Below, piece after piece: positions 1-10,862 of a DNA stretch of 64,000 bases. How positions within the stretch are numbered: the first letter of the stretch is position 1; the number at the start of each line of letters is the position of its first letter. The DNA is from Vibrio ishigakensis. GTDB lineage: Bacteria; Pseudomonadota; Gammaproteobacteria; Enterobacterales; Vibrionaceae. Below the pieces are notes generated by a model. The model ran no database searches. It had not been told where the DNA came from and saw only the letters and a program-made list of their open reading frames with translations. The translations under genes were made by a program, and so were the position numbers. Where the stretch lies: positions 1,302,001-1,366,000 of the forward strand of contig NZ_AP024881.1 in the NCBI RefSeq assembly GCF_024347675.1, given 5' to 3'.

Positions 1-2563
1 TTAGACGTTGGAATAGCCAACCGATCGCCACTAGACAGAGCCCCAAACCTAAGAAAGAGAACGCGCGTAACAGCCCGGTCAGCTCAGACATATCCACAAC
101 AAAAGCCTTTAAAATCACCACAAACATCAATCCAAAGCCAATTTGATGCGCCAATTTGCTGGTATGGATTTGTGACCAAACGATAGTAGCGGCGGCAATA
201 ACAAGCCAAACCACCGAGTAGGTATAGAGCTCTGCTTCTTGAATGCCAAAATCAATCCCGATGTAGCCGTCATGATAAAAGTGGCGAATAACGGCATTAA
301 CGCTGCCAATTGCGAATAGGCCGGCTAATACTCGAATTCCTTGAACCAGACGTGTTTCAAATATTCTTAGCTTCAATGCAGTGGCTAAGATGACAGTCGG
401 CAAGATCCACATAGGGGTGATCCAGTTGATAACAAGCATCTGGCCTAGATCTTGGTTAGTGAATAAGGGGTTGAATCGCACTAGAAGAATTAAGTGCAAG
501 CTAATTGATGCGATGAGCAGGGCATAGCCGAATACACGATAGAGATGTGAAACCAAGTTATGTTGGGTTAGAGGGGCTCGATAGAGGTATACACACCCAA
601 GGATCAGATAGTTGAGCGCTAGGAGCACACACTCTTGATAGCTAAAGTTAAAAAGAGAGGGGTAGTCACCAATCAAAAGGTAACTGGACTCAGTGGTAAC
701 AAACAGAGCCAAGAGGTGCATTCTTGCGCCGGATAACCATGGCTCTAATGATGGCCTTTCAAATAGCTTGGAGGCTAGCAATACAAGCCCAAAGCAAGCC
801 GGGTAGATAACCAGAGTCCAGTGAATGCCGAGTATGGTTTCCGACTCGTAGGGTGATAGCCAAGGTGCGGTCGTGAGACGGGTGAGAATGACAACTAGTA
901 CAGCTTGGATCAACCAGCTTGGCGCTGAGAATTTGAATCTGCGACTCCAGTAAGCCAGTGATACCAACTGAGCGGTAAGAGCCAAGGTTAAGGTTCCTGC
1001 CTCGAGCAGCATAGTAAAGATCAAACTCAAGTTAGCATTTGCCAAAAGCCAACCCGAGACTTGAATATGTGGCTGCTGATAGCGCTTGGTGATCATGACC
1101 GCTATCGCGCCAAATAGAGCGAGCTCTGCAGCCCAAAGTGGATATGACGACTCTGAAATTTCAGCAGGTGTCAGAACGTAGGTAATTGCGAATAGCAGTG
1201 GAATCGAGACCCCAAGCAGCAGAGAGAAAGCAGGTCTTGTTGGGAGCTTATAGTGCATCAGTAGCGCATAGGCAAAGAAGATAACCCCACTGACCTGAGT
1301 GAACAGGTGCGCGCCTGTGTACATAAACAGAATATCCGTTTTGTCTGTGGAGGATACCTGCATAGCAAGGGTCGAGAGATTGAGTATTAGCGCCAAAATG
1401 GGCCAGCTATCAAAGGCGGAATGACGGTAAGATGCCCAAAACAGCAATGCGGTGAAAACCAAACTGTAGGCGACTAATTCTGGTTGGTATCCCCAAATAG
1501 CATAATAAATCCAGATAGGCGGGATCGCGCAAAGTACCCCTGCCTGCTCTTTGCGGGGCATAAGCAGAACCTTGAGTGGCAATGGCTTCTGATTTTGGCT
1601 GTCTAGGCGCCAACCCATTACTGGGCTGAGGGTGAACAGGTACAGCGAGGCAAGGCTAAATGAAAGCAGCACTGCAACCTCGTTGCCACTCTTAGAAAGA
1701 AATATCGCCAACAGCAGATAGCTGAAGTGTCCAAGAAAACTCAATTGCCAAAGATAGCGGTTGCTGACCTTAGAGGTTATGTAGATGGCAGAGCTACTGA
1801 TAAAGGTGACGAATAGCGAAAGCTCTAAAAGCGTCAGTTCATTGGACCAAAATAGCGCCGGTACTGCATATGATCCTATTACACCAATAAAGGCGACGAT
1901 TGGGCCGAACCTAAGCGCCATGAAGGTCGCGACACTGGTGACGAGTAAAGTGACAAACAGCGCGGGAGTGGGCGGAATAAATTTATAGTAATGAGTTGAG
2001 ACCACCATCATAGAAAAGCAGGTGATAATACCGGCTGATCCTAGGGCTGCGCTTACTTGGGTCGACTGTATATTGAATCGCTCGGGATTACGCATCAGAT
2101 ATTCGGCAATGGCGAGCAAACAAATGCCAAATGTGAAACCTAATAGAACTCTGGCTTCAGCAGAGATAAGACCGGCCTCAATAGCATACTTAGCTAAGAA
2201 CACACCACCTAGAGCAAGAACGAAACCACCTAGCCAAAGTAAGCTATTGCTGGATATTTTCTCTAAGAGCTTCTTGAAGGGTTTACCCAGTTCAGACCAG
2301 AGGGTAGTGCTCTTGTCGACTTGTTCAGGTTGCCAAAGCTGTGCTTGTTGTTCCTTGCTATCCCGCGCCTCGAATTCTGTAACTTCGCTTGTTTCTACCT
2401 GCGACGCGCCCTGATATTCAGCCACCTTCTTCAGTGCCAACTGCAATTTAAGGTCTTCCACCTCCGTCTCGAGCTGAGATAGGCGTTTTAGAATCTGCCT
2501 CCCCCCAATAAATATCAGGATAAGCAAGAGGATATAAACTAATTCGAGACTGTTTGAGAGCAT
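1..2563 (-). CDS. DUF2339 multi-pass membrane protein (C-terminus cut by window edge)
   Basis: The reading frame opens at ATG 2563-2561 and stays open to base 1, about 854 codons; the TTA at bases 1-3 is out of frame, so the C-terminus lies outside the window. Residues about 8-20 form one membrane anchor. They are followed by a charged coiled-coil-like stretch (about 25-45) and an acidic linker. From about residue 107 there are many hydrophobic segments, beginning with WLGGFVLALGGVFLAKYAIE and LLGFTFGICLLAIAEYL. That layout and the first segment match the DUF2339 family of large bacterial inner-membrane proteins, whose function is unknown. It is transcribed away from the small gene at 2809, with no obvious operon partner inside the window. 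Family assignment is by eye. Confidence 0.85.
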   Translation of the reverse strand, partial: MLSNSLELVYILLLILIFIGGRQILKRLSQLETEVEDLKLQLALKKVAEYQGASQVETSEVTEFEARDSKEQQAQLWQPEQVDKSTTLWSELGKPFKKLLEKISSNSLLWLGGFVLALGGVFLAKYAIEAGLISAEARVLLGFTFGICLLAIAEYLMRNPERFNIQSTQVSAALGSAGIITCFSMMVVSTHYYKFIPPTPALFVTLLVTSVATFMALRFGPIVAFIGVIGSYAVPALFWSNELTLLELSLFVTFISSSAIYITSKVSNRYLWQLSFLGHFSYLLLAIFLSKSGNEVAVLLSFSLASLYLFTLSPVMGWRLDSQNQKPLPLKVLLMPRKEQAGVLCAIPPIWIYYAIWGYQPELVAYSLVFTALLFWASYRHSAFDSWPILALILNLSTLAMQVSSTDKTDILFMYTGAHLFTQVSGVIFFAYALLMHYKLPTRPAFSLLLGVSIPLLFAITYVLTPAEISESSYPLWAAELALFGAIAVMITKRYQQPHIQVSGWLLANANLSLIFTMLLEAGTLTLALTAQLVSLAYWSRRFKFSAPSWLIQAVLVVILTRLTTAPWLSPYESETILGIHWTLVIYPACFGLVLLASKLFERPSLEPWLSGARMHLLALFVTTESSYLLIGDYPSLFNFSYQECVLLALNYLILGCVYLYRAPLTQHNLVSHLYRVFGYALLIASISLHLILLVRFNPLFTNQDLGQMLVINWITPMWILPTVILATALKLRIFETRLVQGIRVLAGLFAIGSVNAVIRHFYHDGYIGIDFGIQEAELYTYSVVWLVIAAATIVWSQIHTSKLAHQIGFGLMFVVILKAFVVDMSELTGLLRAFSFLGLGLCLVAIGWLFQRL

Positions 2564-2808
2564 ACCTAGGTCCGTGGCTTTTGATCTCTTAAGTTAAGCA
2601 TAAAGAGTGAACGTGAAATGAATTTACTTAAGACTCAATCATTTAAGTAGTTTTAACCTTTGCTTGACCGAGTAAAGTGTTTTCTAGCAAGATCCTGACA
2701 TTTGTGAGGAAAAAATTCCCAAAATAGCGACCTCGTTCCAACACTGTACTCAATGCTTCATTCGTTCGGTATTCAGTGTGCTGATTTTTAAGCAATGAAG
2801 GAATTAAT

Positions 2809-3057
2809 ATGAAGCCGCTAAAAACGCTACTGTTAAACGTCACTCAATTCATTGTGAGAAAGGTTGAAATTACCGCACGTTGTGTTTACCTACGCAGTCT
2901 TTTGTCGGAATTGTCCGCGGGTGAAGAGCTCTATAAGAAAGAGTGGTGTGGAAGAAAAGAGCAAAAGTTTATCGATAGAGTTAATGAAGACCTCGATACT
3001 CTTCGAATTGCGGTCAGAAGTAATCGTACGCGTATTGTTAGGTTGAGAAACTCTTAA
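2809..3057 (+). CDS. Small basic hypothetical protein (82 aa)
   Basis: ATG 2809 has a good ribosome binding site (AAGGA, 2799-2803), and a strong hairpin terminator follows the stop, so this looks like a complete one-gene unit. The product is basic, with many Arg and Lys, no membrane segment and no signal peptide. The C-terminal half is predicted helical (FIDRVNEDLDTLRIAVRSNR). I do not recognise a family. A second frame (2864-3046) overlaps it but has no ribosome binding site. No function is proposed. Confidence 0.65.
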   Translation: MKPLKTLLLNVTQFIVRKVEITARCVYLRSLLSELSAGEELYKKEWCGRKEQKFIDRVNEDLDTLRIAVRSNRTRIVRLRNS

Positions 3058-3068
3058 ATACTATTCAA

Positions 3069-3094
3069 AAAATGGAGCCGAAAGGCTCCATTTT
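3069..3094 (+). terminator. Rho-independent terminator
   Basis: A perfect stem AAAATGGAGCC / GGCTCCATTTT closes on a GAAA tetraloop, 11 bases after the stop of the 82-aa gene. It ends in four T and probably isolates that gene from pheS. Confidence 0.85.
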
Positions 3095-3199
3095 GCGTTC
3101 TGCTAGCCAGATCAAAGCGCTAGGAACGACTCAATATTCCTCAAGTTGCACCGAAAGCCCAATTATTCCTGAATTTCCCCCATTTGGATTTGGCTTTAA

Positions 3200-4264
<1,065 letters not shown>

Positions 4265-4281
4265 TTCAGGGGCAGAACTAG

Positions 4282-6669
4282 ATGAAATTCAGCGAATCTT
4301 GGCTTCGTGAGTGGGTAAACCCTGCGGTTACTACTGACGAACTAACACACCAAATCACTATGGCTGGCCTAGAGGTAGACGACGTTCTTCCTGTAGCAGG
4401 CGAGTTTACCGGCGTTAAGGTTGGTAAAGTTGTTGAATGTGGCCAACACCCAGATGCAGACAAACTTCGCGTAACCAAAGTAGATGTTGGTGCAGAAGAA
4501 CTTCTAGACATCGTTTGTGGTGCATCAAACTGCCGTGAAGGCCTTATCGTTGCAGTTGCAACTGTAGGTGCTGTTCTTCCTGGCAACTTTAAGATCAAGA
4601 AAGCGAAACTTCGCGGTCAACCTTCTCACGGCATGCTTTGCTCATTCACTGAACTAGGTATCGACGTTGAGTCTGACGGCATCATGGAGCTTCCAGAGAC
4701 GGCGGTAATCGGCACTGACTTCCGTGAGTATCTGTCTCTAAACGACGTAACTGTAGACGTTGACCTAACAGCAAACCGCGCTGACTGCTTCAGCATCCGT
4801 GGTCTTGCTCGTGAAGTTGGCGTACTAAACCGCGAAGCGGTAACTGAGCCGGCAGCAAACGCAGTAACAGAAACCATTACTGACACTGTAGCGGTTGATA
4901 TCCAAGCGTCTGTTGCTTGTCCACGTTACCTTGGCCGTGTGATTAAGAACGTAAACGTTAAAGCAAGCACACCAATTTGGATGCAAGAGAAGCTACGTCG
5001 TTGTGGCATCCGCTCTATCGACCCGGTAGTAGATATCACTAACTACGTGATGCTAGAGCAGGGCCAACCAATGCACGCATTCGATCTGAGCAAGATTGAA
5101 GGTGGCATCGTGGTTCGTATGGCTGAGCAAGACGAGAAGCTAACCCTTCTTGATGGTAACGAAGCGAAACTGAACGCAAACACGCTAGTTATCGCAGACC
5201 ATAACAAAGCGCTTGCAATCGCAGGTGTATTCGGTGGCGAAGACTCAGGCGTAACCACTGAGACCACAGACGTGCTTCTTGAGAGTGCATTCTTTGCACC
5301 AGACTTCATCCGTGGCCGTGCACGTTCTTACGGTCTGCACACTGACTCTTCAATGCGTTTTGAGCGTGGTGTTGACTTTGCACTGCAGCACAAAGCAATG
5401 GAGCGCGCGACTGAGCTTCTAGTTGAGATCTGTGGCGGTGACGTTGCACCTATCAATGGTCAAGAGTTTGCTGACAACCTACCAAGCCAAAACAAGGTAG
5501 AGCTTCGTCGCACTAAGCTTGACCGCCTACTAGGTTACGCTATCCCAGATGCAGACGTAGTTGAGATCCTTGAGCGCCTTGGCTGCGACGTTGAAACTAA
5601 CGACAACGGCTGGAGCGCAGTATCTCCATCATGGCGTTTCGATATCGCTATCGAAGAAGACCTAGTGGAAGAGGTTGGCCGTATCTTCGGTTACAACAAC
5701 ATCCCTAACCAAGCGCCAATCGCATCACTTACTATGAACGACCACCAAGAAGCGGCTCAGCCACTTAAACGTGTTCGTGACCTACTTGTTGACCGTGGTT
5801 ACCACGAGGCCGTGACTTACAGCTTCGTTGAGCCTGAGCAACAAAAACTGATCGTGCCAGACGTTGAGCCATTGATCCTGCCTTTCCCAATCTCTGCGGA
5901 AATGTCAGCAATGCGTCTTCAGCTTCTACAAGGCCTGCTAAACACGGTTGTTTACAACCAGAAGCGTCAGCAGCCTCGCGTTCGTCTATTCGAATCTGGC
6001 CTGCGTTTCATCCCTGAGGTTGGTGCTGAGAACGGCATGCGTCAAGAGATGATGCTAGCGGGCGTAATCTCAGGTAGCCGTAGCGAAGAGCACTGGGACA
6101 TCGAAACCAACACTGTTGATTTCTTTGATCTGAAAGGTGACCTAGAAGCGATCCTTGAGCTGACTTGCAACGAGAAAGCGTACAGCTTCGCAGCAACTAA
6201 GCACCCAGCACTTCACCCAGGCCAAGCGGCAGCTATCATCGTTGATGGCAAAGAGGTAGGTGTTATCGGTACTGTTCACCCTGAGCTTGAGCGCAAGTTT
6301 GGTCTAAACGGCCGTACTATCGTGTTCGAGATCGAGTGGTCAGCAATCGATACTCGCGTGCTTCCAGAAGCAGTAGCGGTTTCTAAGTTCCCTGCAAACC
6401 GTCGTGACATCGCTCTAGTAGTTGATGAAAGCGTAGCTTCAGGTGACGTAGTAGCGGCGTGTGCAGCTAACGGTGGCGAGCTTCTGACAGACGCTAAGCT
6501 ATTTGACGTGTACCAAGGTAAAGGCGTTGAGGAAGGTAAGAAGAGCCTTGCTATTGCTCTGACTCTGCAATCTGTAGAGCGCACTCTTGAAGAAGCAGAT
6601 ATTGCAAGCGCGGTTGATGCGGTTGTAACGGCTGTAGCTGAGAAGTTTGACGCAACTCTGCGTGACTAA
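4282..6669 (+). CDS. pheT: Phenylalanine--tRNA ligase beta subunit
   Basis: This is the partner of PheS; it binds tRNA and edits mischarged Tyr-tRNA-Phe. The 795 residues match the E. coli length. Visible parts in order are an EMAP/tRNA-binding OB fold near residues 40-150 ([19 protein letters not shown]), a B3/B4 editing region (about 210-400), B5 (about 400-475), a catalytically inert synthetase-like core, and a C-terminal ferredoxin-fold anticodon-binding domain (about 700-795, beginning near [16 protein letters not shown]). It is the second gene of a two-gene operon and is followed by a clear terminator; ihfA is separately spaced, with 465 bases between the genes. Confidence 0.98.
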   Translation: MKFSESWLREWVNPAVTTDELTHQITMAGLEVDDVLPVAGEFTGVKVGKVVECGQHPDADKLRVTKVDVGAEELLDIVCGASNCREGLIVAVATVGAVLPGNFKIKKAKLRGQPSHGMLCSFTELGIDVESDGIMELPETAVIGTDFREYLSLNDVTVDVDLTANRADCFSIRGLAREVGVLNREAVTEPAANAVTETITDTVAVDIQASVACPRYLGRVIKNVNVKASTPIWMQEKLRRCGIRSIDPVVDITNYVMLEQGQPMHAFDLSKIEGGIVVRMAEQDEKLTLLDGNEAKLNANTLVIADHNKALAIAGVFGGEDSGVTTETTDVLLESAFFAPDFIRGRARSYGLHTDSSMRFERGVDFALQHKAMERATELLVEICGGDVAPINGQEFADNLPSQNKVELRRTKLDRLLGYAIPDADVVEILERLGCDVETNDNGWSAVSPSWRFDIAIEEDLVEEVGRIFGYNNIPNQAPIASLTMNDHQEAAQPLKRVRDLLVDRGYHEAVTYSFVEPEQQKLIVPDVEPLILPFPISAEMSAMRLQLLQGLLNTVVYNQKRQQPRVRLFESGLRFIPEVGAENGMRQEMMLAGVISGSRSEEHWDIETNTVDFFDLKGDLEAILELTCNEKAYSFAATKHPALHPGQAAAIIVDGKEVGVIGTVHPELERKFGLNGRTIVFEIEWSAIDTRVLPEAVAVSKFPANRRDIALVVDESVASGDVVAACAANGGELLTDAKLFDVYQGKGVEEGKKSLAIALTLQSVERTLEEADIASAVDAVVTAVAEKFDATLRD

Positions 6670-6693
6670 TCGCTAAACCCGATTCAGTAAAAA

Positions 6694-6724
6694 GTCAGTC
6701 CTGTTTACAGGGCTGGCTTTTTTT
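6694..6724 (+). terminator. Terminator of pheST
   Basis: The stem GTCAGTCCTGT / ACAGGGCTGGC (one mismatch plus G-T pairs) is followed by seven T. It lies 24 bases after the pheT stop. Confidence 0.85.
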
Positions 6725-7134
6725 ATGAGTTCGATTTGCAAAATCTCTGCTTTGATACTTCTCTAAATCGTCCCAATTTTTACCCGATTTCTTTCAAGAA
6801 TTGATTTGAGTGTAGTTCCTCTCAAACCCTAGATATTCTCTGGCTTCTCGTTCAAGTTGTCCCCTATAGGTGACTGATATATATAAATAAAATTTCACTG
6901 CTCATTACATTTTGGCTAATTTTTTTGCAATTTTGGTCTAAGGTTAGGGTTGAAACGCAAAAAAAGGGTTTAAGTGTTTAATTCTTATCAACTTTAAGCA
7001 GAAAAAAGTTGGCGAAACCGAAAAGCTTGTCATACACTTTCGATCGAGTCATCAATATGTAGTTGATTGTTAGACACTTTTTAGGGGCTACTGCTGAAAG
7101 TAGCTAAGATACATCTAGCTTTGAGGAAAGTTTT
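6725..7134 (+). promoter_or_regulatory. Long AT-rich leader/promoter region of ihfA, no gene seen
   Basis: About 410 bases between the pheT terminator and ihfA hold no convincing reading frame. The stretch is A/T-rich, with runs such as GATATATATAAATAAAATTT near 6875-6895 and a T7 tract near 6921. It presumably holds the ihfA promoter and upstream control sites. I could not place a -35/-10 pair or a full IHF consensus (WATCAANNNNTTR) with confidence. GAGGAAAG at 7122-7129 is the ihfA ribosome binding site. Confidence 0.4.
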
Positions 7135-7437
7135 ATGGCGCTCACCAAGGCCGATTTGGCGGAAAACCTGTTTGAGAATCTTGGATACAGTAAACGGGAT
7201 GCCAAGGAAACCGTGGAAGTGTTTTTCGAAGAAATTCGTAAATCACTTGAAAGTGGCGAACAGGTAAAACTGTCCGGATTCGGTAATTTTGATCTGAGAG
7301 ACAAGCGAGAGCGTCCTGGACGCAATCCTAAAACGGGTGAGGACATCCCGATCTCAGCACGCCGAGTTGTGACGTTTAGACCGGGCCAGAAATTAAAAGC
7401 TCGCGTTGAGGAATTGAAGAAAGGCGATGCCTCATAG
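7135..7437 (+). CDS. ihfA: Integration host factor subunit alpha
   Basis: This is a DNA-bending nucleoid protein that pairs with IhfB, sharply kinks DNA at WATCAANNNNTTR sites, and assists sigma-54 promoters, recombination and replication. At 100 residues it matches the family (99 in E. coli). The HU/IHF fold is evident: helices at 1-40, then [10 protein letters not shown], the flexible beta-arm [14 protein letters not shown] carrying the intercalating proline, and FRPGQKLK at the end. The start [10 protein letters not shown] is the standard one. The pheT-ihfA order is the same as in enterobacteria, but the large gap and the intervening terminator indicate an independent promoter here. Confidence 0.98.
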   Translation: MALTKADLAENLFENLGYSKRDAKETVEVFFEEIRKSLESGEQVKLSGFGNFDLRDKRERPGRNPKTGEDIPISARRVVTFRPGQKLKARVEELKKGDAS

Positions 7438-7454
7438 AGTCATAGCAGGATGCA

Positions 7455-7486
7455 CAAAAAAAGAGGTCATAATGACCTCTTTTTTA
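7455..7486. terminator. Bidirectional terminator between ihfA and purT
   Basis: AAAAAAAGAGGTCAT / ATGACCTCTTTTTT makes a near-perfect stem with A-run and T-run on opposite sides. It can therefore stop both ihfA (+) and purT (-). Confidence 0.9.
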
Positions 7487-7508
7487 ATGTCTGGAGAATG
7501 AGAACCAC

Positions 7509-8684
7509 TTAGTAGTGGATCTTAACCTTCTTGCTTGCTTCTATCGCTGAATCAACCGCCGATTGAGTATCTTTACCGCGAGTCAAGATAACACCTAAAC
7601 GGCGACGACCATCGATGTCAGGTTTGCCAAACAGACGGATCTGAGTATTTGGGTTGTTAACCGCTCTATCGATACCAGAGTAGCTTAGGTTGTTCGAAGT
7701 GCCTTGACCAAGAATTACCGCAGAAGCTGCAGGGCCGTTTTGGTTGATAGAGTGGATAGGATTGCCTGTGAATGCGCGCACGTGCAGAGCAAACTCAGAC
7801 ATCTCCTGAGAGATAAGCGTCACCATACCGGTATCGTGTGGGCGAGGGGACACCTCATTGAAGATAACGGTATCGCCTTTAACAAATAGCTCAACACCGA
7901 AGATGCCGTAGCCACCGAGAGCGTTTACTACCTGCTCAGCAACGTATTCCGCGGCTTTCTTAGCGTTCTCTGACATCTGTTGTGGCTGCCAAGACTCACG
8001 GTAGTCGCCATCTTCTTGACGGTGGCCAATCGGCTCACAGAAATGAACGCCATCTTCAGCGCGCACGGTAAGCTGTGTGATTTCATAATCAAAGTCGATA
8101 AAGCCTTCAACGATTACGCGACCTTCGCCACTGCGACCGCCTTCTTGAGAATATTCCCAAGCCTTAGCTATGTCATCTTCAGTGCGGATAACGCTCTGAC
8201 CTTTACCAGAAGAGCTCATGATTGGCTTAACCACGCAAGGCATGCCAACCTCTTGTACTGCCTTTTCAAACTGCTCTTGGCTATCCGCAAACTGATAAGG
8301 AGAGGTTACTAGCTTAAGCTCTTCAGCGGCTAGACGACGAATGCCTTCACGGTTCATGGTCAGCTTAGTTGCGCGAGCATTTGGCACCACGGTTGTACCC
8401 TCGGCTTCAAGCTCAAGTAGGGTATCGGTCGCGATAGCTTCGATCTCTGGCACTATGTAGTGAGGCTGCTCTTTAGCAACGATCTCTTTTAGCGCTTCGC
8501 CATCTAGCATGTCCAGAACATAGCTGCGGTGCGCAACCTGCATAGCAGGCGCATTTTCGTAGCGGTCACAGGCGATCACTTCGATGCCTAGACGTTGACA
8601 CTCAATAGCAACTTCTTTACCTAGCTCACCAGAGCCAAGAAGTAGAACCTTAGTAGCACCAGTAGCAGTAGCAGTACCTAGCAT
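7509..8684 (-). CDS. purT: Formate-dependent phosphoribosylglycinamide formyltransferase 2
   Basis: PurT is an ATP-grasp enzyme that makes formyl-GAR from GAR, formate and ATP in purine synthesis, independent of folate. The product is 391 residues (392 in E. coli). It shows [21 protein letters not shown] at the N-terminus, the ATP-grasp signatures [11 protein letters not shown] and [16 protein letters not shown], and [16 protein letters not shown] near the metal site. I chose the ATG at 8684 ([13 protein letters not shown]) over an extended frame to 8729 because AAGG lies at proper spacing and family members start there. A PurR box and promoter lie just upstream. The enzyme consumes formate, an odd link to the formate dehydrogenase block further along. 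Confidence 0.97.
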   Translation of the reverse strand: MLGTATATGATKVLLLGSGELGKEVAIECQRLGIEVIACDRYENAPAMQVAHRSYVLDMLDGEALKEIVAKEQPHYIVPEIEAIATDTLLELEAEGTTVVPNARATKLTMNREGIRRLAAEELKLVTSPYQFADSQEQFEKAVQEVGMPCVVKPIMSSSGKGQSVIRTEDDIAKAWEYSQEGGRSGEGRVIVEGFIDFDYEITQLTVRAEDGVHFCEPIGHRQEDGDYRESWQPQQMSENAKKAAEYVAEQVVNALGGYGIFGVELFVKGDTVIFNEVSPRPHDTGMVTLISQEMSEFALHVRAFTGNPIHSINQNGPAASAVILGQGTSNNLSYSGIDRAVNNPNTQIRLFGKPDIDGRRRLGVILTRGKDTQSAVDSAIEASKKVKIHY

Positions 8685-8718
8685 TTTAAATACCTTAATT
8701 GTGGAAAATTTTTGGCAA

Positions 8719-8746
8719 ATGATACCCAAATCTAGTCATAACGCAA
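8719..8746 (-). promoter_or_regulatory. purT sigma-70 promoter
   Basis: On the minus strand TTGCGT (8746-8741) and TATCAT (8724-8719) are separated by 16 bases, a plausible -35/-10 pair, giving a start near 8712. The -35 lies inside the PurR box. Confidence 0.55.
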
Positions 8747-8756
8747 ACGTTTGCTT
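8741..8756. promoter_or_regulatory. PurR operator (pur box) of purT
   Basis: ACGCAAACGTTTGCTT matches the enterobacterial PurR consensus ACGCAAACGTTTGCGT at 15 of 16 positions. It overlaps the predicted purT -35, so purine-bound PurR would block RNA polymerase. Confidence 0.88.
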
Positions 8757-8782
8757 AGTGAATTTCACCGATTTTTTATCTG

Positions 8783-8813
8783 GTAAAACAAACCCAGCAA
8801 CTTGCTGGGTTTG
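8783..8813 (-). terminator. Terminator of cdd
   Basis: Reading on the minus strand, AAACCCAGCAAGTTGCTGGGTTT is followed by GTTTTACC. The hairpin is perfect and sits 27 bases after the cdd stop. Confidence 0.8.
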
Positions 8814-8839
8814 ATGACTAAAATAGGGGCTAAAGATTT

Positions 8840-9733
8840 TTATTCGTTGATGGCAATGTAGCGAATTGGAATGTCCGGATCGATAGCCTCTAGCGTCGCT
8901 TGAGTATCGGCGAGGTGAGAGATTGAACCTTGCTCCATCTCCGCCAGTGCGACCTCTTCAATGTCATTAAATGAGATACCTGACATCTGCAGATGCACCA
9001 GTGCAACCTGCAGTGGAGGCAGGCTAGGATTAAAAGCTGCGTTCTCTGCATAGCTGCCGCTGACTATTTCGCCGCTCTTCGCCTTAATGGCAATGCCGCT
9101 GTGATCTTTAGTGTAAGGCGCATGGCTCTTATTGAGAGCACCTAGAGCAACGTTCACAAGCTCATCACTCTCTTCAGAGCTAAAGCCATGGTCCACAGGG
9201 CTCATCAGACCGCTTTCGATGCCTAAATCTTTTGGCCCAAAGGATTCTGGCAGGTAAGCCTGAAGAGACATCTCATCACGCTCAGGTAGCTGAACCTGAA
9301 GCTTGTCTGCAGTGGAAAGCTCGTTCATAAACTGACGGCAATGACCACAAGGACTGAAATTGATAGTGATATCTAGGATGCCCGTTTCACCCTTCATCCA
9401 AGCGTGGCTTATCGCTGACTGCTCTGCGTGCACGGTTTGACCCAATTGAGCGCCGGCAAACTCTAGGTTGGCACCGAAATATAGGGTGTTGGAGTTGCCT
9501 TTTACGATAGCGCCGACATTGAAGTTCGAGATAGGGGCGACAGAGTAGGCTGCGGCAAATGGCAGTAATGCCAATTTGAGCTCTTGTTCGTCTAGCGCCG
9601 ATGCTTGTTGTAGGGTTTTGAATTGCGCTTCAGTGACAACACCTTTGAAGTCTGGCTCATCGAAGATGGCTTTAAATGAATCTACCAACTCGGTTGGCAG
9701 GGTTTCATAGATATCATGAAATCGAGAGGTCAT
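8840..9733 (-). CDS. cdd: Cytidine deaminase
   Basis: The enzyme deaminates cytidine and deoxycytidine to (deoxy)uridine in pyrimidine salvage, in the cytoplasm. At 297 residues it is the long enterobacterial-type homodimeric form (E. coli 294). The zinc/proton-shuttle motif is HAEQSA (about residue 102) with PCGHCRQF (about 128). The second, degenerate deaminase-like domain (about 185-297) keeps [17 protein letters not shown]. The gene is last in a minus-strand string sbcB-yohJ-yohK-cdd. The 89-base gap to yohK contains a large inverted repeat. Confidence 0.97.
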   Translation of the reverse strand: MTSRFHDIYETLPTELVDSFKAIFDEPDFKGVVTEAQFKTLQQASALDEQELKLALLPFAAAYSVAPISNFNVGAIVKGNSNTLYFGANLEFAGAQLGQTVHAEQSAISHAWMKGETGILDITINFSPCGHCRQFMNELSTADKLQVQLPERDEMSLQAYLPESFGPKDLGIESGLMSPVDHGFSSEESDELVNVALGALNKSHAPYTKDHSGIAIKAKSGEIVSGSYAENAAFNPSLPPLQVALVHLQMSGISFNDIEEVALAEMEQGSISHLADTQATLEAIDPDIPIRYIAINE

Positions 9734-9742
9734 CAGGATTCC

Positions 9743-9790
9743 TTAGTTAGATTAACTTAGAGACATAATAGCCCATGGCTATCTAACTAA
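9743..9790. repeat. Inverted repeat between yohK and cdd
   Basis: TTAGTTAGAT (9743-9752) and ATCTAACTAA (9781-9790) are perfect complements, and an inner near-palindrome ATAGCCCATGGCTAT lies inside the loop. The cdd message could fold into a long stem here, or it could be an operator. I see no CRP-type TGTGA-N6-TCACA. Confidence 0.6.
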
Positions 9791-9822
9791 GAACTTGTTT
9801 TACCTCAACTAAACGTTTTCGC

Positions 9823-10500
9823 TCACATAAGCGACAGCATTAATCCCATGACCATAGGAGCAAAGATCGAGGTGATAACACCGCACAGTACTAAGGCGAG
9901 CGAGCTAAAGGCGGCATCTCGTCGACTGTGTTCAAACGCAGTCGCTGTTCCTAGGGCATGGCTGACGGTGCCAAGTGTTAATCCTTTAGCGATAGGGTGC
10001 TGGATGTTGAGCATTTTATAGATAGGGTAAGCGAACAAAGCGCCGCATAGACCGGCTAGCAACACTAGTATGGCTGCAATTGCTGGCTCTCCTCCGAGTT
10101 CTGCTGAGATCTGCATCGCGATAGCGGTTGTGACAGATTTACCCATGATGCTGGCAATAAGTGTCGATTCTGCGCCAAGACATACTGCCAGTAGGCCTGC
10201 GGTGAGCATGGAACCGACCGAACCTATGATGCAGGTGGTGAGTATCAGTTTCCACTTAGCGCGGATCTCCCCCAACTGCTCATACAACGGGTATGCAAGT
10301 GCCACTACCGCAGGTTGAAGTAGCATTTGCAACACACTGTTTCCCTCAAAGTAGGTCTGATATGGCACTTTAAAAAACAATAAGAACGGGATAATGATAA
10401 ACAAACAGATCAGCAGAGGATTTGCCAGTGGATGACGCAACTTTGATGATATAGCGCGGGCCACAAAGTAGGCCACTATGGTAAGAAGCAGCCAACTCAT
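9823..10500 (-). CDS. yohK: LrgB/YohK family inner-membrane protein
   Basis: The product is 225 residues and hydrophobic, with about 6-8 membrane segments. It matches the LrgB/CidB family, which works together with the smaller LrgA/CidA (YohJ) protein. The family is linked to murein hydrolase control and export of small metabolites; a nucleoside role is suggested by its constant pairing with cdd. Diagnostic stretches are SVTTAIAMQIS and GTVSHALGTATAFE. Its start overlaps the stop of yohJ by 4 bases, indicating translational coupling. Confidence 0.9.
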   Translation of the reverse strand: MSWLLLTIVAYFVARAISSKLRHPLANPLLICLFIIIPFLLFFKVPYQTYFEGNSVLQMLLQPAVVALAYPLYEQLGEIRAKWKLILTTCIIGSVGSMLTAGLLAVCLGAESTLIASIMGKSVTTAIAMQISAELGGEPAIAAILVLLAGLCGALFAYPIYKMLNIQHPIAKGLTLGTVSHALGTATAFEHSRRDAAFSSLALVLCGVITSIFAPMVMGLMLSLM

Positions 10501-10859
10501 TTTTTACTCTCTCCCAAAAGTTTATCCAGTGCTAAAGAGAGCACGCAGAGTACAAATAAGCTTCCCAAAACCACACTAACGATAATCGCCAGCGCATTGT
10601 CGAGCAGAAGATGATAGTGGTTCATCAAGCCGACACTGATTGGGATAAACAAGATGATCATATATTTGATCAGCAGCGAAGCGCTCGGTTGTACCCAGTG
10701 CGGTTTTACAAGCCCGCTAACCAAACCCAAAAACAGAATAATAAGCCCCAGTACACTGCCCGGGATCGCCAGAGACAGATGAACCTGAAGAAAGTTACCG
10801 GCCAGCAGAGCAAGGCAGATGAGCGCGGCGCTTAAGATATAGTAAAGGGCTTTTTGCAT
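10497..10859 (-). CDS. yohJ: LrgA/YohJ family inner-membrane protein
   Basis: The product is 120 residues with four predicted membrane helices, typical of the holin-like LrgA/CidA/YohJ family. It carries IPGSVLGLIILFLGL and IPISVGLMNHY, both conserved in the family. It is coupled to yohK by a 4-base overlap, and its start is only 3 bases beyond the stop of sbcB, so the three genes are probably co-transcribed. Confidence 0.9.
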   Translation of the reverse strand: MQKALYYILSAALICLALLAGNFLQVHLSLAIPGSVLGLIILFLGLVSGLVKPHWVQPSASLLIKYMIILFIPISVGLMNHYHLLLDNALAIIVSVVLGSLFVLCVLSLALDKLLGESKK

Positions 10860-10862
10860 AGC

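Noticed and set aside
1..3. TTA at the left edge as the stop of the DUF2339 gene
   Set aside because: It is in a different frame from the ATG at 2563; the gene continues beyond the window.
1410..2414. Open frames on both strands inside the DUF2339 gene (1410-1613, 1785-1988, 2022-2414)
   Set aside because: They overlap a clearly better membrane-protein frame and lack ribosome binding sites.
8682..8729. N-terminal extension of purT to 8729
   Set aside because: Residues [15 protein letters not shown] do not match the family; the internal ATG has a good ribosome binding site.
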